Source: Mangrovimicrobium sediminis
GTDB taxonomy: Bacteria > Pseudomonadota > Gammaproteobacteria > Pseudomonadales > Halieaceae
Assembly: GCF_004745945.1 (NCBI RefSeq)
Contig: NZ_SRLE01000002.1
Coordinates: forward strand, 1 to 64,000
Length of the DNA stretch: 64,000 bases
Direction of reading: 5' to 3'
Positions 16,977-24,583 of the stretch are shown here, piece after piece (the first letter of the stretch is position 1; every line of letters starts with the position of its first letter). The notes below the pieces were generated by a model. The model was not told where the DNA came from and searched no databases. It saw only the letters and a program-made list of their open reading frames with translations. Made by a program: the position numbers and the translations under genes.

Positions 16977-18125
16977 TTAGTACCAGAGGGTGAGGAGGAG
17001 CTTGATGACGTCGGCGTCGAGTTCGTACTGGGGTTCCTCGCCGGGCAGGAAGCCCTCGCGGGTGAGGTCGGTGAAGTCGTCGTACTCGAACATCTTGCGG
17101 TCGTATTGCAGGGTCATGCCGGCCTGGTAGCCGAAGCGCCATTCCAGCGGGCGCTTGTAGCTAAGGCCGATGGAGAAGGTCTGGTCGCTGAACTCGCTGA
17201 TCTCCTTGTCGCGTCCGCGGTAGTCCTTCTCGTCCTGGGACGGGAACAGGAACAGGTCCTGGTAGAAGTCCGCGCCGGTCTGGGTGTACCAGCGGTACTT
17301 GAGGTCCACCGTCCAGTGCTGGCGCAGCACGTGTGAATAACTGAGTTGCGCAGTGTGCGCGTCGATACCCCAGTCGTCAGTGTATAAGCGGTACATCGCG
17401 CCCACCGCCGCGTACCAGGGCAGGCGGTAGCGCAGCTGGATCGAACCCGCGTCCGAGGTGCGCGTTTCCGGGTAGACCTCGCGGGCGAACTGGAAGCCGG
17501 CGGCGGGGTCCAGCGGGTCGCTGAGGAAGCGGTAGCTGCGATAGGGGTTGTTGAGGTAGCCCTCGTCGGTGATCAAGTCGTAGGTCAGGTCCATCACCAG
17601 CTTCGGCGTGAGGATCTGGCTGACGCCGAGTCGGAAGGTGTGACGGTCGAGGTCCTCGTCGAACTCGTTGTTGCCGTTTTGCGAGACCTCGTCCTGGCCC
17701 AGGGCATAGCCGAAGCTGAGGGTGGTGAGGTCGCCGAAGAAGTCGTGGCTGACACCGAAGGAGTAGGTGGCGGCCTGGTAGTCGCTCTCGTCGCTGATCG
17801 TCACGCCGGCGCTGTACATGCTCTTGCCGTACAGGTAGTCCGCGCCCACCGAATACTCCGTACGCGTCTCGCTGTATTCGCTGGCGCCGGAGGCGATGAC
17901 GTCGATGGAGGCGCTGCTGACGAAGTCCACGTAGTAGCTGCCGGAAACCGACAGCGTCTCCTCGAAGTTCTTGCGCACCAGCACCGCGGGGCCGTCGACG
18001 GTGACGCCGCCGCCGTCGTAGCGGTGGTACATGGCGTCGGCGCGTTCTTCGGGTAGCACGGTAGCCTGCGCGGTTGCCGCGCAGAGCAGGGCCGCCAGTA
18101 GCGGCGCGAACCTAGTTGCAGCCAC
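16977..18125 (-). CDS. DUF3570 outer-membrane-type beta-barrel protein
   Basis: The 382-aa product has a signal peptide (FAPLLAALLCAATAQA) and then alternating short strands (YSVGADYLYGKSMYSAGVTI, TFRLGVSQILTPKLVMDLTY, WTVDLKYRWYTQTGADFYQD), ending in VIKLLLTLWY, a typical barrel C-terminus with a final aromatic residue. The pattern matches DUF3570. Residues 75-82 read DVIASGAS, which contains the S-G-A-(S/T) core of ApbE flavinylation sites. The GTG start overlaps DUF4266 by 14 nt. It is the last gene of the six-gene left arm of the redox/envelope locus. Confidence 0.85.
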   Translation of the reverse strand: MAATRFAPLLAALLCAATAQATVLPEERADAMYHRYDGGGVTVDGPAVLVRKNFEETLSVSGSYYVDFVSSASIDVIASGASEYSETRTEYSVGADYLYGKSMYSAGVTISDESDYQAATYSFGVSHDFFGDLTTLSFGYALGQDEVSQNGNNEFDEDLDRHTFRLGVSQILTPKLVMDLTYDLITDEGYLNNPYRSYRFLSDPLDPAAGFQFAREVYPETRTSDAGSIQLRYRLPWYAAVGAMYRLYTDDWGIDAHTAQLSYSHVLRQHWTVDLKYRWYTQTGADFYQDLFLFPSQDEKDYRGRDKEISEFSDQTFSIGLSYKRPLEWRFGYQAGMTLQYDRKMFEYDDFTDLTREGFLPGEEPQYELDADVIKLLLTLWY

Positions 18126-18333
18126 AACCCACTCCCGCGCCGCCCTCGGCGCCGCGCGCCCCTTCGCGCGCCTCGTTCACGTGCTTGTCGTAGGCCCCGG
18201 CGATGGGGTCGCGCTCGAAGCGCATCAGCGGGTCCGCCAGGTACTGGCGCTCGTAGGGTTTCACCCAGGGCTCGATACCGCAGCCGGCGAGGCTGGCGAG
18301 CAACCACAATGCGACCAACAGGCGCGCACGCAT
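18112..18333 (-). CDS. DUF4266 small cysteine-tailed lipoprotein
   Basis: The product is 73 aa. Features are a lipoprotein signal with lipobox LAGC (Cys18), the conserved block WVKPYERQYLADPLMRFERD, and a short Gly-rich tail ending GCGCN. This is the DUF4266 layout. The paired C-terminal cysteines could be a thiol or metal site serviced by the TlpA-type thioredoxin encoded 3 nt upstream. The gene overlaps DUF3570. The function of the family is not established. Confidence 0.85.
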   Translation of the reverse strand: MRARLLVALWLLASLAGCGIEPWVKPYERQYLADPLMRFERDPIAGAYDKHVNEAREGARGAEGGAGVGCGCN

Positions 18334-18336
18334 GGC

Positions 18337-18819
18337 CTACTCCTTCACCAGTTGGCGGACTTGTTCTTCGTACAGCGCCTCGTTGCCAGGCTTGTAACCC
18401 TTGTGCGCGAAGCGGATCTGGCCGCTGCGATCGACGATCACCGTCACCGGCATGGCGTCCACGTCGTACAACTCGCTCACCGCGTTGTCCTCGTCGAACA
18501 GTACCGGGAAGGTCACCGGGATGTCGCGCAGGGCGCGCTCCGCCTCGCCGCGGTCCTGCTCCACGTTGACACCGAGGATGGTGAAGCCGAGGTCCTGGTA
18601 CTTCTGCTGCAGTTCATCCAGCCGTGGCATTTCCTGGCGGCAGGGTCCGCACCAGGAGGCCCAGAAGTTGATCAGCACCACCTCGCCGCGCAGTTCGCTG
18701 AGGCGGATGTTCTTGCCACCCGCGCTCTTCAGCGTGAAGTTCGCGGCCTCGCCCTCGGCGGTCACCGCCAGCGCCAGCGGCGCGGCGAGCATCAGCAGTA
18801 TGGCAATCAGTGTTCTCAT
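18337..18819 (-). CDS. TlpA/ResA-like periplasmic thioredoxin
   Basis: The 160-aa product has a signal peptide (LIAILLMLAAPLALA) and a thioredoxin fold with active site WCGPC in LINFWASWCGPCRQEMPRLD, and the cis-proline segment DAMPVTVIVD. TlpA/ResA proteins reduce disulfides in the periplasm, often in cytochrome c maturation. In this operon the likely substrates are the CXXCH-bearing proteins or the GCGCN tail of DUF4266. It lies 23 nt after the barrel gene and 3 nt before DUF4266. Confidence 0.92.
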   Translation of the reverse strand: MRTLIAILLMLAAPLALAVTAEGEAANFTLKSAGGKNIRLSELRGEVVLINFWASWCGPCRQEMPRLDELQQKYQDLGFTILGVNVEQDRGEAERALRDIPVTFPVLFDEDNAVSELYDVDAMPVTVIVDRSGQIRFAHKGYKPGNEALYEEQVRQLVKE

Positions 18820-18842
18820 GGGCGGTTACTCCCGGCAATGGC

Positions 18843-19475
18843 CTAGAAAAAGAAAGTGACCCCGGCGGTCCACTCCACGTTGTTGGTGAGTTCCTCCTCG
18901 CCCAGCGCGTCGCGGTCGAAGATGTGGTCGCGCACGTCCAGGCGCAGGGCGATCCAGTCATTGAATAGCAGGCGATAGCCGATGCCGGCCACCGCGGTGA
19001 ACCAGGTGTCGCCGAGGAAATCGGTGCCGCCGACGCCGCCGACCAGGTACAGGTCCGACTTGAACGCGCGCTTCTCGGAGAAATAGATCTCCCCGGGCAG
19101 GAAGTTCCAGCCCACGGTGAGGTCGTAGAAGGTGAAGTCGCGCTCACTGTCCTTGAACAGCGGCGGACCGCCGCTGAGTTTCTCGTAGCTGGTGAGGTCG
19201 GCCTGGGCGGTGCCCACGCTGGCCTCGAAGAAAAAGTCCTCGGATACGTGCCAGGCCCCGCGCAGGCCGTACACCCACTCGCTGGAGAAGTCCTGGATGC
19301 TGAGGCCGCCGACGAACAGCCCCACCTCGAAGTTCTCGGTGTCGATAGCCGGGGTCACGATCTCCCGGCGGTCCACCTGCGGGTCGATCACCTCGACCGG
19401 TTCCTGCGCCAGCGCGCCCGCGGCCGCCAGCCACAGGCCTGCGCTCAGTAGAACGCGCTGATACCGATATTCCAT
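18843..19475 (-). CDS. Outer membrane beta-barrel protein (OMP_myx_plus type)
   Basis: The product is 210 aa with a signal peptide ([16 protein letters not shown]) and eight or more predicted strands. The C-terminal half has the pattern of the barrel domain first defined in Myxococcus ([40 protein letters not shown], final GVTFFF). Such barrels accompany Agl/Glt-type envelope machines. AGGAGG upstream supports the ATG at 19475. The gene overlaps the SH3/barrel gene by 31 nt. Confidence 0.82.
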   Translation of the reverse strand: MEYRYQRVLLSAGLWLAAAGALAQEPVEVIDPQVDRREIVTPAIDTENFEVGLFVGGLSIQDFSSEWVYGLRGAWHVSEDFFFEASVGTAQADLTSYEKLSGGPPLFKDSERDFTFYDLTVGWNFLPGEIYFSEKRAFKSDLYLVGGVGGTDFLGDTWFTAVAGIGYRLLFNDWIALRLDVRDHIFDRDALGEEELTNNVEWTAGVTFFF

Positions 19476-20308
19476 TCTCCTGCCTCCTCGTCGTCATCAC
19501 GGTCAGTCATGATGACGTGGTGTTTATATTGCAGGCGCAGCATGAGGCGCCCGGTCAGGTAGATCGTCACCCCGGCGCCGACATTGGCCACGTTGTCCAC
19601 GCGGTCCTCGGTCTGTACCAGCGATGAACGCGGGTTGGTCTCGCGGATGCCCACGCCGACGGTGAAGAACGGCGAGTAGCGCCAATGCGGGAACATCTCG
19701 TGCACCAGGTTCAGGCTGCCCATGCGCCCGTCGGAGAAATCCCCGTAGTTCTCGGTGTAAGCGCCCTCGATCGACAGGTTGCGGGTGAAGTGCCAGCCGG
19801 TATACGCGGTGATCGCGTCGGAGCTGTCGAAATTGCCGAGCATGAAGCCCGCCTCGAAGCGCCGCCGGGAGAAGTCCTCGCGGTCCGGCGCGGCGAAGGC
19901 CAGCGGCTGGCCGGCGGCGTCCACCGTGCGGCCGATCTCGTCCACGTGGACCCAGCCCTCGATGCCGCGGGCGTTGCGCACCTTGATCCAGTCGGTGCGG
20001 CGCTTGAGTAGTTCGATGGTCTCGCCGCGCTCGGCGACGTAGAACACCGGGTAGGTGCGGCCCGGCTGGGTGCGCATCTCGATATAGGCTTCCACCACGC
20101 GGCTGGTTACTGCGGGGTCGTCGTCCGCGCGGGCGGCGGCCGGCAGGTAGGCGAGGCCGAGCGCAGCGGCGCACAGGCCGCAGCGAAGCACTGTGCGTAT
20201 GCCCCGGGATAGGGCCGGGCAGAGCGAGCGGGCTCGTGATCGAAATAGTGATCGAGACAGTGACCGCGACAGCGGCCAGTACAGGAACAGTTGGCAGGCG
20301 CGCGCCAC
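19445..20308 (-). CDS. SH3-domain plus outer membrane beta-barrel protein
   Basis: After a signal peptide ([19 protein letters not shown]) comes a bacterial SH3 domain ([45 protein letters not shown]), then a barrel of about 150 residues ([20 protein letters not shown] ending WNIGISAFY). SH3 domains often bind peptidoglycan, so it may tie an outer membrane pore to the wall. The longest start (GTG, 20308) reads through a low-complexity SRSLSRSLF segment made by 12-bp repeats. A GTG at 20191 gives a cleaner signal peptide and may be the true start. Confidence 0.78.
   Translation of the reverse strand: MARACQLFLYWPLSRSLSRSLFRSRARSLCPALSRGIRTVLRCGLCAAALGLAYLPAAARADDDPAVTSRVVEAYIEMRTQPGRTYPVFYVAERGETIELLKRRTDWIKVRNARGIEGWVHVDEIGRTVDAAGQPLAFAAPDREDFSRRRFEAGFMLGNFDSSDAITAYTGWHFTRNLSIEGAYTENYGDFSDGRMGSLNLVHEMFPHWRYSPFFTVGVGIRETNPRSSLVQTEDRVDNVANVGAGVTIYLTGRLMLRLQYKHHVIMTDRDDDEEAGEWNIGISAFY
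20236..20271. repeat. Three tandem 12-bp repeats
   Basis: GTGATCGAAATA, GTGATCGAGACA and GTGACCGCGACA follow one another, and a fourth partial unit continues. On the minus strand they encode SRSL-type repeats at the extreme N-terminus of the SH3/barrel protein, or lie in its leader if translation starts at 20191. Confidence 0.7.
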
Positions 20309-20311
20309 GGC

Positions 20312-23116
20312 TCAGTCCGCCAACCGGCTGTCGAAGGGGTTGTTGAAATACTGCGCGCCGATATCCAACCACTCGGAAACCAGCCGCAGCTCCGCCTCGC
20401 TGAGCAGGCCGACGTGATCGATGGTATTGCGCGTGGCCGGCACCGGGTCGCTCTCCTCGATGCAGTTGGCCGGCAGCGGCGGCGCATCCGCCGGGCCGCA
20501 GCTGCCGCCCTCGAAACAGGCGAAGAAGCGCTCGCTGCCGTTGGCGCTGCCGGCCTGGGCGGTGGCGGCCACGCCCGGGGTCTGCGTGGTGACCGTAGTG
20601 TTGCCCTCGTCGTCGGTCACCGTGCACTCCCACACGCGGTCGGCGAGGGCGCCGTTGGCGTCCAGCCACTGCTCGCCATCGCCGGTGAGAAGTTCGCGGT
20701 AGGAGCGGTACTGCAGCGGCTCGGCGTCCGAGGGCAGGGCGTCGAGGTCCAGCTGTCCCGCGGGCACGACGGTGTCTCCGGCGCTGGTATGGCAGCCGGT
20801 GCAGGTCTCGATTTCGTTGCCCTCGCCATCCATCACCGGTGCGCGTACGCGGTCCCAGATCGGCTGGATGTGGTCCGGGTAGTTGATCACGATGCGCCCG
20901 GGCAGGTTGCTGTCGAAGCCGCGCACGATGATCGGGTACTCCGGCGGGATGTTGGTCCAGGCCGGGTCGTAGGCGCGGTCGTCGATACTCGCCTCGGGGG
21001 TGAGGTCCGGGGCGCTCCACAGATCGGTCCAGGCCGGCTCGCTGGCCAGTTCGCGGGCCGGTGCCGCGGGGTTGTCCAGCGGCATGCGCGCGTCCCAGGT
21101 GGCGGCCATGCTGTCGCCGGGGGTATCTGCGAACAGGGCGTCGGTGTCGGTGTTGGGGTAGCCGAGGATACCGGTGGGCAGCGCCCGCGCGCCGGGGTTG
21201 GCGGGCACCGGTGCGGAATCCTCGCGGCCGTGGGGCAGGCCCTCGCCCTCGTCGTGGCAGCCGGTGCAGTGCAGCACTTCGCCCGGGGCCAGTTGCAGCC
21301 AGTAGTCGTGGCGGGCACCGCCGATGCGCCGGCCGCGCACGTCCAGCACCTCGAAGTTGAAGGCGCGCTGGGCGGGGATATTCACCGTCACCGAGCCGTC
21401 CGGCTCCACCGGCACGTAGCCGAGAATCTCGCGGAAACCGAAGCCGGTGCTCACGCCGAAGGCGTAGCGGGGTACTTCGTAGACGTCCGGGTCGGGCAGC
21501 GGTACCGGCTGCAGGATGCGCAGGAAGCGCGCCGGGCGCTCGCGGAAGGCGGCGCTGCCGGGGCGCGCGTGATTGGCGATGCCCGCCGGGGAGTCGTCGG
21601 CGCCATCGCTGTCGTAGAGGCTGTCGATGCGCAACTGGCCCTGGCCGACCACCGCGAGGTCCGCGTTCTCGGCCTCGGCGCGCGGCAGCACCGCGGGGAA
21701 GTCGCGGTTCTCCAGCGCCACCGCCTCGCTCACCTGGAAGCCCTCGCGTGCCAGCACCACCGGGCGCTGGGTGTCCGAAGCCGGGTCGTACACCCAGGCG
21801 CCGTAGTTGGGCGGCGCGGCTACGGTGTTGTCCGGCTGCAAGGTGCACGGCTGCAGGTCGCCGGCGTCGGGTTCTTCGTCCGGCGCCAGCTCGGCGTCCT
21901 CGTCCACCACCCGGCAGGCGCTCCAGGTCACCAGCAGGCGGCCGGTGCCGTCGCGCAGGGGGTACAGGCTGGCGTACTGCCCGCCGGGGGAGAGCAGGCC
22001 GTCGCTGCGCACCTCGGTGTCGGTGAGGGATTCCTGGCCGCTGCCGGCGGCGCCCTGGCTCTGCCACAGGGGCTGTTCCAGGTCGGCGAAGCTGGCGGCG
22101 TCCACCAGCACGATCTCGCCGCCCAGGCTGGCCGGGCGGTAGCCGCGGGTGAGGGTGGCCAGGCGGCCGTCGTCCAGCTCGCGCGGGTAGGCGTAGGCGA
22201 TGCGCGCGCCCTCGGTGCCGCCGTTTTCGCTGTGGAAGCCGTACACCGGCATCAGGCCCGCGCCGGAGGGCCGGATGCGGTACAGGCTGATGTGGTCGCC
22301 GGTGCTGTTGTTCCAGCGGCTGAACAGGATCTCGCCGTCGGCGGTGACGGTAGGGTCGAGGTCGTGGCTGCGGTTGAAGGAGATCTGCGTGAGCTCCTCG
22401 CCGCGGCGCAGCGGGTCATAGATATGCAGCACGGCGGCGGGGTCGTCGCCGTCCTCGTCGAGGGCGGCGAACAGCTGGCTGCGGCCCTCGTCGAGCAGGC
22501 GCGCCTGGCTGGCCACCTGGCGGGTGGAACTGAACACGATACGATCGTCGGGCAGGAAATGGGGCGCGATGTCCTGGGCGCCGCCGGCCTCCATGCCCTC
22601 GTTGCGCTGGATGCGCGAGGGCATAACGTAGCTGGCCTCGCCGGTTTCCAGGTCGTACCACCACAGGTTCCAGGTGGTGTTCTCGAGGTTGGCGGCCACC
22701 GGTTCGGGCACGACGCGGGCGGCGAACAGCAGCACGTCGCCGGCGTAGCTGCTCTCCAGGTCCTTGATATCGATAGCCAGGTTTTCCGCGTCAGTTGCCA
22801 GCTCTTCGGCGACGATAGCGGCAATTTGCTCGGTGATGTTGGTCTCGTCCGCAGACGTGGAGGCGCTGTCGCGCAGCCACAGTTCGGCCCCGGGCGTGAA
22901 GGCCAGCGGGTCGCGCAGGTCGGTGGCGGTTTCGGGCAGCGGCCGGCGCACGTAGGCGATGGGAATCTCCAGCACCACCGGGTCCTCGCCCTGTTCGTCG
23001 GCGACCAGCGTGACACTGCCGCCGCCACCCCCGCCGCCGCAGGCCGTGAGGGTGGCGAGCAGGCATGCCGCCGGCAGCAGCCGGCGCGCGCGCTTGGACA
23101 CTCGCGTCTCGGACAT
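20312..23116 (-). CDS. HzsA-related di-heme cytochrome lipoprotein with PD40-like propeller
   Basis: The 934-aa product is a lipoprotein (lipobox LTAC, then a run of Gly). The central part has WD40/PD40-like repeats (GGAQDIAPHFLPDDRIVFSS, SHDLDPTVTADGEILFSRWN). Two c-type heme sites CTGCH lie at about residues 617-621 and 772-776. The layout matches proteins annotated as related to hydrazine synthase alpha subunit, but nothing here points to anammox; the fold is used more widely. It is the first gene of the left arm, facing the cytochrome operon. The start ATG at 23116 gives the best signal sequence. Confidence 0.85.
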   Translation of the reverse strand: MSETRVSKRARRLLPAACLLATLTACGGGGGGGSVTLVADEQGEDPVVLEIPIAYVRRPLPETATDLRDPLAFTPGAELWLRDSASTSADETNITEQIAAIVAEELATDAENLAIDIKDLESSYAGDVLLFAARVVPEPVAANLENTTWNLWWYDLETGEASYVMPSRIQRNEGMEAGGAQDIAPHFLPDDRIVFSSTRQVASQARLLDEGRSQLFAALDEDGDDPAAVLHIYDPLRRGEELTQISFNRSHDLDPTVTADGEILFSRWNNSTGDHISLYRIRPSGAGLMPVYGFHSENGGTEGARIAYAYPRELDDGRLATLTRGYRPASLGGEIVLVDAASFADLEQPLWQSQGAAGSGQESLTDTEVRSDGLLSPGGQYASLYPLRDGTGRLLVTWSACRVVDEDAELAPDEEPDAGDLQPCTLQPDNTVAAPPNYGAWVYDPASDTQRPVVLAREGFQVSEAVALENRDFPAVLPRAEAENADLAVVGQGQLRIDSLYDSDGADDSPAGIANHARPGSAAFRERPARFLRILQPVPLPDPDVYEVPRYAFGVSTGFGFREILGYVPVEPDGSVTVNIPAQRAFNFEVLDVRGRRIGGARHDYWLQLAPGEVLHCTGCHDEGEGLPHGREDSAPVPANPGARALPTGILGYPNTDTDALFADTPGDSMAATWDARMPLDNPAAPARELASEPAWTDLWSAPDLTPEASIDDRAYDPAWTNIPPEYPIIVRGFDSNLPGRIVINYPDHIQPIWDRVRAPVMDGEGNEIETCTGCHTSAGDTVVPAGQLDLDALPSDAEPLQYRSYRELLTGDGEQWLDANGALADRVWECTVTDDEGNTTVTTQTPGVAATAQAGSANGSERFFACFEGGSCGPADAPPLPANCIEESDPVPATRNTIDHVGLLSEAELRLVSEWLDIGAQYFNNPFDSRLAD

Positions 23117-23213
23117 CCCTCGTTTTCGACCCCTGACCCATGAATTCGGGCTAAAGCTAAGCAAAGGGTTTCGCGCACCGGCAAGCAAAATCCGGAGAAA
23201 TTGGCATTTATCT

Positions 23214-23229
23214 GAAATGTCCACATTTC
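23214..23229. promoter_or_regulatory. Palindrome in the divergent promoter region
   Basis: GAAATGT-CC-ACATTTC is a perfect 7+2+7 inverted repeat, centred in the 186-nt region between the divergent HzsA-related and DUF1588-like genes. It could be the operator for both arms. Flanking TCCGG and CCGGTTTTTT could extend it to a larger hairpin. Confidence 0.5.
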
Positions 23230-23302
23230 GCCGGTTTTTTCTTGTGGACTGTGAACTGCTCTGCAAAGTTTGTTGCGGGGTGAACCCGTGAAAACGTGAG
23301 TA

Positions 23303-24574
23303 ATGACTAATAAATTCAGACAATTGGCAGGGTATTGCGCGATCGTAGCGGTGTTGCTGGTGCCGTCGCTGGCGGCGGCGGACGCGCGCGAGCAGGCGCG
23401 CCGCATCCACGACCGCCTCACCGGCGTCCCGCCCACCGACGCGATGCTCGACGCCATGACCACCGCGGTGGCCGGCGGCCGTGCGGAGGAAGCCGCGCTG
23501 TACGCCATCGACGGCGCCCCCGGCGTCGCCGCCAACGGCGATTTCTACACCGTGGTGCTGAAAAACTGGGTGACCCCCTGGACCAACGAGGCGCAGGACC
23601 GCTTCGCCCCGCTCAACGACTACAGCGCCACGGTGATCGGCATGGTGCGCGATGACGTCGACTTCCGCGAGATTCTCTCGGCGGACACGATCTACGTCGG
23701 CCAGGGCGCCGGCCTGCCGGCCTATTCGCGCTCCGACAACGACCACTACGCCGCCCTCGAACGCTCCGGCGCCAACCTCGGCGACCCGGGCGTGCTGGTA
23801 CCGCGCAGCCAGAGTGCGGTCACCGGCCTGCCGGGGCCGGCGGTGGCCGGCGTGCTCTCCACCCGCGCCGCGGCCCGCGCGTTCTTCGTCGACGGCACCA
23901 ACCGCGCCATGTTCCGCTTCACCATGCTCAACCACCTGTGCATGGATCTCGAGCAGCTCAAGGACGGCACCCGCCCCGCGGACCGCATCCGCCAGGACGT
24001 GTCGCGCAGCCCCGGCGGCGACAGCCGGCTGTTCCTCAACAACTGCGTGGAGTGCCACGCGGGCATGGACCCGATGGCCCAGGCCTACGCCTACTACGAT
24101 TTCGATTACCCCTCCGAGGAGGCCATGCCCAATCTCGAGGAGGAGGCGCGCATGGACCTCGGGCAGATCGTCTACACCCCGGGGGCGGTGCAGGGCAAAT
24201 ACCTGATCAACGAGAATTCCTTCCCCGCCGGCTACGTCACGCCCAACGATCACTGGACCAACTACTGGCGCCTGGGCGTGAACAGCGCACGCATCGGCTG
24301 GCTGGGCGCCGCGGGCAACAGTGGCAGCGAGGACCTCGCCGCCAACCCGGCCTACTCGGAGGGCAACGGCATGGCCTCCCTGGGCCGCGAGCTGGCCAAC
24401 AGCCGCGCCTTCGGCCAGTGCCAGGTGAAAAAGGCCTTCCAGTCGATCTGCGCGCGCGAGCCGGCGGCTTCCGAGGCGGGCGCGGTGAACCAGATCGTCA
24501 ACGGCTTCAACAGCGGGCACAACATGAAACAGGTGTTTGCCCAGGTGGCGGCGTACTGCGCCGCGCACCTGTAG
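23303..24574 (+). CDS. Secreted mono-heme cytochrome, DUF1588/PSD1-like
   Basis: The 423-aa product has a signal peptide (AIVAVLLVPSLAAADA), an early RLTGVPPTD motif like that of Planctomycetes cytochrome-associated DUF1549/DUF1588 proteins, and one c-type heme site CVECH at 248-252 followed by AGMDPM (C-x-x-C-H-x(3)-D-P is typical of DUF1588). A Cys pair near the C-terminus (FGQCQVKKAFQSICAR) may form a disulfide. It is the first gene of the 12-gene right arm and is followed after 9 nt by the LamG cytochrome. The electron donor and substrate are unknown. Confidence 0.8.
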   Translation: MTNKFRQLAGYCAIVAVLLVPSLAAADAREQARRIHDRLTGVPPTDAMLDAMTTAVAGGRAEEAALYAIDGAPGVAANGDFYTVVLKNWVTPWTNEAQDRFAPLNDYSATVIGMVRDDVDFREILSADTIYVGQGAGLPAYSRSDNDHYAALERSGANLGDPGVLVPRSQSAVTGLPGPAVAGVLSTRAAARAFFVDGTNRAMFRFTMLNHLCMDLEQLKDGTRPADRIRQDVSRSPGGDSRLFLNNCVECHAGMDPMAQAYAYYDFDYPSEEAMPNLEEEARMDLGQIVYTPGAVQGKYLINENSFPAGYVTPNDHWTNYWRLGVNSARIGWLGAAGNSGSEDLAANPAYSEGNGMASLGRELANSRAFGQCQVKKAFQSICAREPAASEAGAVNQIVNGFNSGHNMKQVFAQVAAYCAAHL

Positions 24575-24583
24575 GGGGTCGCC

